Shown here one piece after another: positions 18,032 to 26,407 of a stretch of DNA of 64,000 nucleotides. The stretch comes from CAYURP01 sp964447175 (GTDB taxonomy: Bacteria > Zixibacteria > MSB-5A5 > SM23-73-2), in assembly GCA_964447175.1 (NCBI GenBank), contig CAYURP010000006.1, positions 14,901 through 78,900 on the forward strand. The letters are read 5' to 3'. How positions within the stretch are numbered: position 1 is the stretch's first letter; the number at the start of each line of letters is the position of its first letter. The translations under genes and the position numbers were made by a program. The notes below the pieces were generated by a model. It was not told the origin of the DNA. It saw nothing but the letters and a program-made list of their open reading frames with translations, and did no database searches.

Positions 18032-20239
18032 CTATGTTGACCTTTTTCTTAGTAAGTACTTGCTAAATTCAGGTCCAGTAGAATATGCATAGAAACCTGT
18101 AGCCGAGTATCCTCTATCAACAGCCGAACATACCTTATGGAAAACTAACTGTGCTATCGGCATTGTGGTATAAAGCACAATTGGAATAGATCCAAGGTTG
18201 CTTAATTCTAAGGTAATGGTACCCTTGAAGCCTGGTGCGACGTGAGTAGCAGTGGCGATAACAAGGCCCACACGACCAAAAGATGACTTACCTATAACAT
18301 AAGCCATAACATCAGGAGGCAATGAAATATACTCCAATGTACTACCTAAGACAAACTCATTGGGATGCAGCACTATTTCACCATCTGGCCTAAGCTGGAT
18401 TCTTTCTTGAAATTCATAAACATTAACTTTCTCATCCTTTTCACAGATTTCCCGAAAATTAAGAGATTCCAACCTAGTTCTTCTCATAACGATGAAAACA
18501 TTTCCTAGTGTCAAATCCACGGATGCCCCTGCAATCTGGCATTGGTCTAACAAAGGCGTAATGATTAACGATTTATCTAGGTCCTCCACCATCATCAATT
18601 TAACAATCTCTCTTTTACCCAATACACCTGTCCTAGGTATGTTGAAGTCCTTCGACAAAAGACTGTTATGTTCTACGTATGCCTTTTTATTTCCATTTTC
18701 TTTTGGTTTGTGTAATTGAGAGAAATTACTAAGCTCAATTGCTCTGAGTGAGTGACGACAGAGAATATTCAATTCATTGTAGTAACTTTCTAGATCCTTT
18801 TGAAAATCGAATAGTTCCTTGTTTTCACTTTTAATTCGCTCAATAATATCCATCCAGTATAGCCAAGTTGCATTGAGTATTTCTCGAATATCAAATACTT
18901 CTGGTTTTTCAATTGGCTGTTTGCCCAAGATTTCACACGGTGGGATACGGGATTTCAGATATTTCGCTCCAAGGAAAATTTTCTCAGTGAAACGCAAGCA
19001 GTTCTTTTCAGGGATTTTCCGTCTTATTTTTTCTCTTAATATATCTAGTGCATTTGAAATAGATTCTTCAATAATGGATAAAGCCATCTTATCAAGTATT
19101 TCCTTACGTTGTTCTGATGTCAATTTTGGTTTATCCATATCAGGTTTTATATAGTTGACCACATTAGTATTGGCTAGCTCCGAATCACTCCTTGTCATTT
19201 CATAAATTCTTTTCAGAATCGTATTCTCGGCAGGAGTCAACTTATTCTTGGTCCTTTCTAGTAAATCTTTCTCAAACCCTCCTTCAGATCCGTTTATCTC
19301 TGAGGCAATCTCAGCTAATCTCGTATAATTTGGAGGATAAGGAGAGTCTGGTGGTCTAGGTACAAGCGAGAAAAGCTCTTTAGCAGAAAGATAGAACCCT
19401 ATTCCAAAGAATCTTGCCGCTGTTATATCAGCGGTAAGTTCACGCAACCAATATCGTATTGAGATGAAAAGTTTTTCGTTTATTCTAGTGGAATAGTAGA
19501 TTTCTGCTAATAAAGGAGGCCATTGGTCAGACGCCGGATCCAACTTCCTTGCTACTTCAATCCAACTTTTGACTTTAGTTTCTGGTATTGATACCGCTTT
19601 TACAACATCAGGTGATCTTGATATTCGATATTCTGGATTATCAGGATCTATGTCGAAATAGTGTGCTAATTCATGTGCCAAAATAACCAGGGCAAGAATA
19701 TTGTCACGTTCAATCACAGGAAAAGATATAACAGCTATCCGGTTAGGCATATGTTTAAAGAAATCATTTGCCTCTTCTTCATTAACAAAAAACAAGATTG
19801 TCTTCAGTTCATTTTTCAGATTCAGGTAAGAGAAATTAAATTCCCACTGCGGGTAAAAAATGAATATATCATTGGAGGATTCAGGGAAACGTGCCTTCAT
19901 TAAGAATTCAAAGGGTAAGATCACTTCTGACCTAGTCCTCTCAAAGCAAAACGCTTCTATGTATTCTAAGTATGAATACAAGGTTGCAGCTGAATCTCCA
20001 ATTCTTCGAGCTACGGCTTCTAATGACTTTCTGTCCTTAATTCCATCTACCCATTCCTTGGCTCGTTGATACAATAATGCATGTAACCTATGTGCGCTTT
20101 TTATAAATAGATTGACGAGTTTTTCCCCTGACTGAGAAGGGAATCTTTCCATAGAAAGTCCCTGTAATCTATCTGTTAGCGTTCTTAATCTAACACCAAC
20201 AGAATAGAATAAAGGATCTGGTCCTTTTGTTGAACTCAT
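18032..20239 (-). CDS. Zincin-like domain fused to dCTP deaminase-like domain
   Basis: 735 residues in two parts. Residues 1 to about 500 carry HELAH at 189-193 and RELTAD with E267/D271, the HExxH plus ExxxD pattern of gluzincin metallopeptidases. The rest of this part is helical and unfamiliar. Residues about 545-735 are a dCTP deaminase/dUTPase-fold domain with IAGASVDLTLGN, GKSSFGRVGL (650-659), HVAPGFKGTITLEL (E678 as the likely catalytic glutamate) and PIAQLVF. Ordinary Dcd is under 200 residues and single-domain. Inferred role: nucleotide depletion or conversion, perhaps in phage defence. It follows the 153-residue gene by 28 bases. The start lacks a visible ribosome site, so it may be coupled to that gene. 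Confidence 0.8.
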   Translation of the reverse strand: MSSTKGPDPLFYSVGVRLRTLTDRLQGLSMERFPSQSGEKLVNLFIKSAHRLHALLYQRAKEWVDGIKDRKSLEAVARRIGDSAATLYSYLEYIEAFCFERTRSEVILPFEFLMKARFPESSNDIFIFYPQWEFNFSYLNLKNELKTILFFVNEEEANDFFKHMPNRIAVISFPVIERDNILALVILAHELAHYFDIDPDNPEYRISRSPDVVKAVSIPETKVKSWIEVARKLDPASDQWPPLLAEIYYSTRINEKLFISIRYWLRELTADITAARFFGIGFYLSAKELFSLVPRPPDSPYPPNYTRLAEIASEINGSEGGFEKDLLERTKNKLTPAENTILKRIYEMTRSDSELANTNVVNYIKPDMDKPKLTSEQRKEILDKMALSIIEESISNALDILREKIRRKIPEKNCLRFTEKIFLGAKYLKSRIPPCEILGKQPIEKPEVFDIREILNATWLYWMDIIERIKSENKELFDFQKDLESYYNELNILCRHSLRAIELSNFSQLHKPKENGNKKAYVEHNSLLSKDFNIPRTGVLGKREIVKLMMVEDLDKSLIITPLLDQCQIAGASVDLTLGNVFIVMRRTRLESLNFREICEKDEKVNVYEFQERIQLRPDGEIVLHPNEFVLGSTLEYISLPPDVMAYVIGKSSFGRVGLVIATATHVAPGFKGTITLELSNLGSIPIVLYTTMPIAQLVFHKVCSAVDRGYSATGFYAYSTGPEFSKYLLRKRST

Positions 20240-20267
20240 ACTTTTGGGTGGGTGCTAAATACTGAAC

Positions 20268-20729
20268 TTACACAGAGTAAGTGCTTTCATAAGCTTGCTG
20301 ATCTGCTTTGTCTCCTAAAGCTTTAAAAAAGGAAGCAACTTCAGCTACTGATTCCATATCACTATTTGTAATGGGTTTAGAATCCTTTAGGTTTTCCAAA
20401 ATCTCTCGGTAGCTATTTAATCTCTTTTTAAACTCATCCAAATCATTGGGGATAGTGACACTCATAACTGAAAAAATCTCAATCGCTAGAGCGAGCGCTG
20501 TAGCTGTAGAAATCCTAGTATACGCATGGGCAAAAGAGAATCTCTCAGGGGAATTAATCGTATCAAATCCCGTTAGAATCGAATTTAAGAATCGCTGAGA
20601 TTGCTCAACTATGTTCTTGTCTTCGGGTGTCAGCTGTAAAGATATACCTTTCATGTACGGTTTCAATAAAGCATGCAAAGCATCCGCCACGTAACCCCAA
20701 AATAAGAGATCAATTTTTCTTTGTGCCAT
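20268..20729 (-). CDS. Unknown helical protein, partner of the zincin/deaminase fusion
   Basis: 153 residues, mostly predicted helix, with no signal peptide or obvious catalytic motif. The middle (TATALALAIEIFSVMSV) is hydrophobic but alternates with polar residues. I do not recognise the family. It is the first gene of a two-gene unit with the 735-residue fusion 28 bases downstream. It has an AGGAGGG ribosome site and a promoter and palindrome upstream. Position suggests a regulator, sensor or antidote of the fusion protein; this is inference from context only. Confidence 0.7.
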   Translation of the reverse strand: MAQRKIDLLFWGYVADALHALLKPYMKGISLQLTPEDKNIVEQSQRFLNSILTGFDTINSPERFSFAHAYTRISTATALALAIEIFSVMSVTIPNDLDEFKKRLNSYREILENLKDSKPITNSDMESVAEVASFFKALGDKADQQAYESTYSV

Positions 20730-20744
20730 ACTTCCCTCCTCTAA

Positions 20745-20764
20745 TATTATAAATACTTATAATA
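20745..20764 (-). promoter_or_regulatory. AT-rich palindrome, candidate operator
   Basis: TATTATAA-ATAC-TTATAATA is a perfect 8-bp inverted repeat placed between the predicted promoter (20837-20866) and the ribosome site of the 153-residue gene. The local AT content is high, so chance is possible. Confidence 0.35.
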
Positions 20765-20836
20765 ATATCGTCAATAATTATCAATTTCTTTGACCTAATA
20801 TGAGGACCCAGTTTCCTACTTACCTCTTTCTTAATA

Positions 20837-20866
20837 ATAGTAAGTTTTTTGTATTACACTTGTCAA
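20837..20866 (-). promoter_or_regulatory. Promoter of the zincin/deaminase unit
   Basis: Minus-strand TTGACA (20861-20866), 18 bp spacer, TACTAT (20837-20842), about 110 bases before the ATG at 20729. Confidence 0.5.
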
Positions 20867-20941
20867 GTAAAATTTTCATTATATAAAATAAAATTATAAT
20901 GGATTTTTCAATTAATTAAAAGTATTTTCAACAGATTTCAC

Positions 20942-20970
20942 TTGATTTCAGGTGAAAAGTGAGTTAAAAT
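20942..20970 (+). promoter_or_regulatory. Promoter of the etfBA-etfD operon
   Basis: TTGATT (20942-20947), 17 bp spacer, TAAAAT (20965-20970), 33 bases before the etfB start, with an AGGAGG site between. Confidence 0.6.
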
Positions 20971-21002
20971 ATGAATCCAATTTGTGAAAAAGGAGGAAAA
21001 AA

Positions 21003-21800
21003 GTGAATATTGTTGTCTGCCTTAAACAGGTGCCCGACACGGAGACAAAAATCCAGCTCAAGGAGGACGGATCCGGAATTGTGGAGCAGGGGATAAAATA
21101 CGTGGTCAACCCCTATGATGAGTATGCGGTGGAGGAGGGCATAAAACTGAAGGAAAAATTCGGCGGCGAGGTTACAATTGTTTGTATGGGATCAGATAGA
21201 GCCACCGAATCTATAAGAACCGCATTAGCTATGGGTGCCGATAAGGGTTTGCATCTGAACGATCCTCTGTTTGAGGGATCTGACAGCTACGCTACTGCAA
21301 AAATTCTGGCTAAGGCTATATCTCAATTATCCTATGATATAATACTCACGGGAAAACAGGCAGTGGACTGGGACAACTCCCAGGTATTTTCATACCTGGC
21401 TGAATTTTTGAACCTGCCTCAGGTTTCAGTGGTGGTGGGGCTGGAAGTGGCATCTGATTCTAAATCAGCAACTGCTAAAAGGGAATCAGAAGGTGGTGAA
21501 AAGGAGATAATCGAGCTTCCATTACCAGCAATAATCGCCTGCCAGAAGGATCTGAACACGCCCCGATTTCCCTCACTCCCTGGGATAATGAAAGCCAAGA
21601 AAAAAGAGATCAAAAAATTGGGCTTGGCTGATCTGGGATTGACCCCGGATGAGGTTGGAATAAAGGGCTCTAAGGTGAAGATATCAAATTATGCCCTTCC
21701 TCCTGAAAGGAAAGCAGGTAAAATCATCGAGGGTGAGGAACCACAGGAAATATGCGAGAAACTGGTCAAACTGCTTCGTGAAGAGGCTAAGATAATTTAA
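21003..21800 (+). CDS. etfB: Electron transfer flavoprotein beta subunit
   Basis: 265 residues of the ETF adenine-nucleotide alpha hydrolase-like fold, starting NIVVCLKQVPDTETKI and carrying NPYDEYAVEEGIKLKE, the AMP-binding DGDTAQVG-region equivalent, and QKDLNTPRFPSLPGIMKAKKK, which is diagnostic for EtfB. The start is GTG at 21003 behind AAAGGAGG. With EtfA (24 bases downstream) it forms a soluble FAD/AMP heterodimer that accepts electrons from acyl-CoA or similar dehydrogenases. The membrane partner EtfD is next in the operon. Confidence 0.95.
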   Translation: MNIVVCLKQVPDTETKIQLKEDGSGIVEQGIKYVVNPYDEYAVEEGIKLKEKFGGEVTIVCMGSDRATESIRTALAMGADKGLHLNDPLFEGSDSYATAKILAKAISQLSYDIILTGKQAVDWDNSQVFSYLAEFLNLPQVSVVVGLEVASDSKSATAKRESEGGEKEIIELPLPAIIACQKDLNTPRFPSLPGIMKAKKKEIKKLGLADLGLTPDEVGIKGSKVKISNYALPPERKAGKIIEGEEPQEICEKLVKLLREEAKII

Positions 21801-21824
21801 TAGATTTCTAAGAGAGGATTTAAA

Positions 21825-22820
21825 ATGTCTATCTGGATAATTGCAGAACTTAAGGAGAAAAAATTAAAAAAGGTCGCCTTGGAGCTTTTAAGCTTAGGTA
21901 AAAAGTTAAATGAAAAAAAGGAAACAGAAGTTTGTGCTGTTCTTCCTGGCTTTGAGATAGAGGGTTTAGCTCCACAGATGGGACATTATGGTGCGGATAA
22001 AGTCTTTCTTTTAGACGATGAGATTTTAAAAAACTATTCCACTGAGGGTTATTCCAAAGCCATTGCGGATTTAGTTAAGGAGCACAACCCGGAGATTCTA
22101 TTAGGAGGTACCACTGCTCAGGGAAAGGACTTGCTTCCCAGGGTGGCAGCAAAGCTGGATACTGGTCTGGCATCGGATTGCATAAGTGTGGATTTGAGCT
22201 CAGATGGAAAACTTCTCTGCATTAGACCAATGTATGCTGGCAAGGTCAGGGTTCAGGCAATCATCCCCGATTCTTTACCTCAGATGGCATCCTTAAGACC
22301 AAATGTAGTTGCGGTTAGCCCGCCGGATGAGTCCAAGTCTGCAGAGATCATCAAGGTTAAGCCCAATGTCACAGATCAGGACATAAGAGCAAAGATCAAG
22401 GAGGTCTTAAAAGAAGCAGGTGAGAAAATTGACATAACCGAAGCAGAAGCCATAGTCTCCGGCGGAAGGGCTATGAAAGAGGCAGACAATTTCAAAATAC
22501 TGGAGGAGCTGGCTCAGGTATTAGGGGGGAAAGCCACTGTAGGTGCATCCCGGGCAGCAGTGGACGCTGGATTTGCCCCTCACGATATACAGGTGGGGCA
22601 GACAGGAAAGGTGGTCAACCCCAATCTTTACATAGCCTGCGGCATATCCGGTGCCATTCAGCATCTGGCTGGAATGATCACCTCCAAATGCATCGTGGCT
22701 ATAAACAAGGATCCGGATGCTCCTATTTTTCAAAAAGCAGACTATGGCGTGGTGGGCGATCTTTTCAAAGTAATCCCCATCCTGACCGAAACCATTAAGA
22801 AACTAAAAGCCCAGGAATAA
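21825..22820 (+). CDS. etfA: Electron transfer flavoprotein alpha subunit
   Basis: 331 residues. The C-terminal FAD domain shows VSGGRAMKEADNFKILEELA, VGASRAAVDAGF, QVGQTGKVVNPNLYIACGISGAIQH and AINKDPDAPIFQKADYGVVGD, all canonical for EtfA. The N-terminal domain contacts EtfB. A GAGAGGA ribosome site precedes the ATG. No ferredoxin extension is present, so it is not of the long bifurcating type by length alone. The product should pass electrons to EtfD, whose gene starts 1 base after this stop. Confidence 0.95.
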   Translation: MSIWIIAELKEKKLKKVALELLSLGKKLNEKKETEVCAVLPGFEIEGLAPQMGHYGADKVFLLDDEILKNYSTEGYSKAIADLVKEHNPEILLGGTTAQGKDLLPRVAAKLDTGLASDCISVDLSSDGKLLCIRPMYAGKVRVQAIIPDSLPQMASLRPNVVAVSPPDESKSAEIIKVKPNVTDQDIRAKIKEVLKEAGEKIDITEAEAIVSGGRAMKEADNFKILEELAQVLGGKATVGASRAAVDAGFAPHDIQVGQTGKVVNPNLYIACGISGAIQHLAGMITSKCIVAINKDPDAPIFQKADYGVVGDLFKVIPILTETIKKLKAQE

Positions 22821-22821
22821 A

Positions 22822-24837
22822 ATGGAACCTACCCGGGAGATATTCTGGAACGTAGGCCACGTCAATCTGGCCGTTTATCTTATTTCGCTTATAGCAATCA
22901 TTATCCTGATCCTGGGTATAAGAAAAAGAATAAAGCTCTGGAAATTAGGTAAACCTGAACTCAGAACCGACCAGATCTGGAAAAGGATAAAATCGGTTTT
23001 GTGGTTTGGGTTCGGGCATAGCCGCACACTTAAGGAGCTCTATCCCGGAATTTTCCATTTCCTCCTTTTCTGGGGATTTGTCATCCTGTTTTTAGGCACC
23101 CTTATCATCTTCCTGCAGGAGGATATTTTCTCCCCGATTTTCAACTATTTCTTTTTCCACGGAAATTTCTACCTCTGGTTTTCTTTTATACTTGACCTTT
23201 TTGGTGGTTTAGCCATAATCGGGGTGCTTCTGGCCCTGTATCGAAGATATATAATCAGACCAGAAAGACTGGATAATATCCTAGACGATGCTGCCACACT
23301 CATTCTGTTACTTTTAATTCTTGTTACCGGTTTTCTTGTCGAGGGGTTCAGGATTGCATCGGAATTCCCGGGATTCGAACGCTGGTCTTTTGTGGGGTGG
23401 TCATTTGCCAAAATCATTGACACCTTTGGCATGGGCGGAGCACAGGCGCTGGTGTGGCATAAGGTCATGTGGTGGATTCATTTTGCATTTGCCACGATCT
23501 TCATCGTCTATATTGCCTATTCCAAGCTGTTTCATATCTTAGCTTCGTCCCTGACCCAGTTTTTCAGGTCACTGGGACCTAAGGGAGCTTTGAAGCCCAT
23601 ACCGGATATGGAAAACCAGGAGACCTTCGGCGTATCCAAAGTGGAGCAGTTTACCTGGCGCCAGCTTCTGGATGCCGATGGCTGCACCCGCTGCGGAAGA
23701 TGCCAGGACAACTGCCCGGCATTTCTTTCCGAAAAACCACTTTCACCCAAAAAGATCATTCAGGATTTAAAATCAAATCTTTTAGAAACATCTCAAATCC
23801 TCTCACAGAAAACATCTGAACCCGAAGAAAAAAGACCAGCCTTGATCGGCAAATCCATATCAGAAGACGAGCTCTGGGCCTGTACCACCTGCTATGCCTG
23901 CCAGGAAGCCTGTCCGGTATTTGTGGAACAGGTGCCGACCATCGTGGATATGCGACGGTATCTGGTTCTGATGGAGGCCAGGTTTCCCCAGGAGGTCACC
24001 CAGGTCTTCAAAAATATGGAGACCAACTACAACCCCTGGGCAATTGGCTTTGCCACCCGGGCTGATTGGGCCAAAGGCTTAGGGGTAAAGACCCTGGCTG
24101 AGGTTAAAAATGTAGACATCCTGTACTGGGTGGGGTGTGCTGGCTCATTTGACGACAGAAACAAAAAGATATCCCGGGCAATGGTCAAAATACTACAAAA
24201 AGCCGGGGTGAACTTCGGAATCTTAGGGACCGAGGAGCTCTGCTGCGGTGAAACCGCGAGAAGAATAGGAAACGAATACTTAGCCCAGATTCTGATCCAG
24301 CAGAACATCGAGAACCTGAAAAAATACGGAGTTAAAAAGATACTTACCGCCTGCCCCCATGGATACAACACCTTCAAGAACGAATATCCCTTATTCGGTG
24401 CGGAGTTTGAGGTAATGCACCATACTGAGTTCATCCGGGATTTAATTAAAAATGAAAAATTAAAAATTAAAAAAGAAATAAAAGATAAACTGGTGTATCA
24501 CGATTCCTGCTATCTGGGAAGATATAATAATATTTATGATTCGCCCAGAGAGATATTGTCTAAAATAGCAGCAGGTGAAATCGTCGAGATGGAGAGGAGA
24601 AGGAATAAAAGCTTTTGCTGTGGTGCGGGCGGGGGAAGAATGTGGATGGAGGAAACCTTAGGCAAAAGGATAAACCAGATGCGGGTCAAGCAGGCAGATG
24701 AAGCCGGTGCGGAAACTATAGTTTCCGCCTGCCCCTATTGTTTGACCATGCTCTCAGACGGGATAAAGGAGATAAACTTAGAGGAAAAGATGAGCGCGCT
24801 GGATTTAGCGGAGGTAGTAGAACAGGCGCTCGAATAA
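22822..24837 (+). CDS. etfD: EtfD-type ETF:quinone oxidoreductase, membrane Fe-S protein
   Basis: 671 residues. The N-terminal part (to about residue 250) has five or six membrane helices like a nitrate-reductase gamma cytochrome b, with histidines near IFHFLLFW and VWHKVMWWIHF. Two 4Fe-4S ferredoxin motifs follow (CTRCGRCQDNCP near 287, CTTCYACQEACP near 353), then two CCG domains of the HdrD type (CCGE near 473, CCGAGGG near 598). This matches mycobacterial EtfD (Rv0338c) and Geobacter ETF:menaquinone oxidoreductases. It should carry ETF electrons into menaquinone. An in-frame AAAAATN heptamer run encodes a lysine-rich insert around residues 543-556. Confidence 0.9.
   Translation: MEPTREIFWNVGHVNLAVYLISLIAIIILILGIRKRIKLWKLGKPELRTDQIWKRIKSVLWFGFGHSRTLKELYPGIFHFLLFWGFVILFLGTLIIFLQEDIFSPIFNYFFFHGNFYLWFSFILDLFGGLAIIGVLLALYRRYIIRPERLDNILDDAATLILLLLILVTGFLVEGFRIASEFPGFERWSFVGWSFAKIIDTFGMGGAQALVWHKVMWWIHFAFATIFIVYIAYSKLFHILASSLTQFFRSLGPKGALKPIPDMENQETFGVSKVEQFTWRQLLDADGCTRCGRCQDNCPAFLSEKPLSPKKIIQDLKSNLLETSQILSQKTSEPEEKRPALIGKSISEDELWACTTCYACQEACPVFVEQVPTIVDMRRYLVLMEARFPQEVTQVFKNMETNYNPWAIGFATRADWAKGLGVKTLAEVKNVDILYWVGCAGSFDDRNKKISRAMVKILQKAGVNFGILGTEELCCGETARRIGNEYLAQILIQQNIENLKKYGVKKILTACPHGYNTFKNEYPLFGAEFEVMHHTEFIRDLIKNEKLKIKKEIKDKLVYHDSCYLGRYNNIYDSPREILSKIAAGEIVEMERRRNKSFCCGAGGGRMWMEETLGKRINQMRVKQADEAGAETIVSACPYCLTMLSDGIKEINLEEKMSALDLAEVVEQALE
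24448..24489. repeat. Heptanucleotide run inside etfD
   Basis: Six 7-bp A-rich units (AAAAATG, AAAAATT, AAAAATT, AAAAAAG, AAATAAA, AGATAAA) lie in frame between the two CCG domains and encode a lysine-rich linker. Confidence 0.6.
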
Positions 24838-24930
24838 ACCGTTAAACCATTAAACCTTTAACCATTCAATTCTTAAACTATCATACTGTTGAGCCTTAAA
24901 CCTTATGACTCTTAGACTTTTAAGCCTTTA
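24838..24930. repeat. Degenerate heptanucleotide repeat after etfD
   Basis: After the etfD stop the sequence keeps a 7-bp rhythm of TTAAACC-like units for about 90 bases, drifting towards the end. It fills most of the gap before the DUF1858 gene. No terminator hairpin is seen. Confidence 0.55.
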
Positions 24931-25027
24931 CAGAGGAATCCAGACTGTTTTAGTCAACTTTTTCAAATAAAAGAACAAAGAATCCGTTTTTATTGGATAA
25001 ACAAATGTTTTACAAAAGAGGTAATTG

Positions 25028-25264
25028 ATGAGCGAGAAAAAGATAACCAAGGATATGACCTTTGGTCAGGTCTTAAAGGACTACCCTCAGGTCGCTCCGA
25101 TCTTTATGAAATTCGGCATGCAATGCATCGGCTGTCACATTGCTATAAGCGAGACAATTGAGCAGGGAGCCGTAGCTCACGGGGTGGAGGTTGACGATCT
25201 GGTAAACGAGTTAAACAGCGTGTTAACACCATCTCCTGAGGAGGAAAAATCCCAGGATTCATAG
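25028..25264 (+). CDS. DUF1858 (redox disulfide) domain protein
   Basis: 78 residues; ITKDMTFGQVLKDYPQVAPIFMKFGMQCIGCHIAISETIEQGAVAHG is the DUF1858/hybrid-cluster-protein-associated redox-disulfide domain with its CxxC pair (CIGC). Such small proteins may carry a disulfide or bind a metal or cluster. The ATG at 25028 (GAGGTAATTG upstream) is preferred to the TTG one codon earlier. It sits 6 bases upstream of nadA, an Fe-S enzyme, so a supporting redox role for NadA or its neighbours is possible but unproven. Confidence 0.88.
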   Translation: MSEKKITKDMTFGQVLKDYPQVAPIFMKFGMQCIGCHIAISETIEQGAVAHGVEVDDLVNELNSVLTPSPEEEKSQDS

Positions 25265-25270
25265 AAGAGT

Positions 25271-26185
25271 ATGAGTGAGAATAAGGACATAGTCGATAAG
25301 ATTCTCAAGCTCAAAAACAAAAGAAACGCCATCATCCTGGCGCACAACTACCAGATCGCCGAGGTGCAGGAGATAGCCGATTTTCTAGGCGATTCTCTGG
25401 ATTTGAGCCAGCAGGCAGCAGTAACCGATGCGGAGATTATAGTTTTCTGCGGGGTGCACTTTATGGCCGAAACCGCCAAGATATTAGCCTATGACAAGAC
25501 CGTTTTGATGCCGGACATCAATGCCGGCTGCGCCATGGCAAATATGATCACCCCCAGGCAGATGATCGAGCTGAAGAAGAAGTATCCGGATCATATTTAT
25601 GTCTGTTATGTAAACTGCACCGCCGAGACCAAAGCCGAATGCGATTACTGCTGCACCTCAGCCAACGCCATCAAGGTAATCCAGGCAATACCCCAGGATC
25701 AAAAGATCGTATTTGTGCCGGACAAGTATTTAGGCTCCTATGTGATATCCCAGACCAAGAGGGATATGGTTTTGTGGGATGGTTTTTGTCCCACTCACCG
25801 CAGAATCCTGGCAGAAAACATCTTGAAGATGAAGGCCCAGCACACCAAAGCCGAGGTTTTAGTACATCCCGAATGCATTCCGGACGTCATCGCTATGGCA
25901 GACCACGTCCTTTCCACCTCAGGAATATGCAGGCGGGCACAGGAATCAGAAGCAGAGGAGTTCATCATAGGCACCGAGATCGGAATCCTGAGCCGGCTGG
26001 AGCGGGAAAATCCGGACAAGAAATTCTATCCCGCATCCGAGCTTGCCGAATGCGAGAACATGAAATTAAATACCCTGGAGAAAATCCTCTGGTCGCTGGA
26101 AGATATGATCTATAAGGTGGAAGTGCCGGAAAAAACAGCCCTGGCAGCCAAAAGATCGATCGACAGAATGGTAGAAATAGTTTAA
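25271..26185 (+). CDS. nadA: Quinolinate synthase A
   Basis: 304 residues of NadA: IILAHNYQIAEVQEIADFLGDSL, FCGVHFMAETAKIL, MPDINAGCAMANM, VNCTAETKAECDYCCTSANA, VHPEC and AELAECENMKLNTLEKI. The cysteines in AGC, in the CDYCC region and in AEC hold the 4Fe-4S cluster. The enzyme condenses iminoaspartate with dihydroxyacetone phosphate to quinolinate in de novo NAD synthesis. NadB and NadC are not in the window. It forms a two-gene unit with the DUF1858 gene. Confidence 0.96.
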   Translation: MSENKDIVDKILKLKNKRNAIILAHNYQIAEVQEIADFLGDSLDLSQQAAVTDAEIIVFCGVHFMAETAKILAYDKTVLMPDINAGCAMANMITPRQMIELKKKYPDHIYVCYVNCTAETKAECDYCCTSANAIKVIQAIPQDQKIVFVPDKYLGSYVISQTKRDMVLWDGFCPTHRRILAENILKMKAQHTKAEVLVHPECIPDVIAMADHVLSTSGICRRAQESEAEEFIIGTEIGILSRLERENPDKKFYPASELAECENMKLNTLEKILWSLEDMIYKVEVPEKTALAAKRSIDRMVEIV

Positions 26186-26298
26186 AATTCAGTTTTTCTC
26201 CTAAAAAGTTACAAAAGAATTAGTTTATGGAAGGCATTAATACCAGGGTGTGTGATCTTTTGTGTTTTACCTTCTTAAAAAAACAAGCAGGTTCTTAG

Positions 26299-26355
26299 AA
26301 CTCACCCCCTTTTGTTCCCCCTCTCTTAGTAAGAGAGGGGGTTAGGGGGTGAGTT
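26299..26355. repeat. Large C/G-rich hairpin element
   Basis: AACTCACCCCCT at 26299-26310 pairs with AGGGGGTGAGTT at 26344-26355; the centre has CCCCCTCTCTTA/TAAGAGAGGGGG. It lies between nadA and mutM. No T run follows, so it looks like a REP-type repeat more than a terminator. Similar hairpins are widespread in environmental bacteria. Confidence 0.75.
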
Positions 26356-26407
26356 TTCAGGATATCATCCCACCTAAGTTAAATGAGACTTTTTTTTATC
26401 TGAAATT

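Noticed and set aside
23360..23380. tRNA T-arm-like GGGATTCGAAC
   Set aside because: It lies inside etfD and encodes part of the EFPGFERWSF stretch; no acceptor or anticodon stems fit around it.
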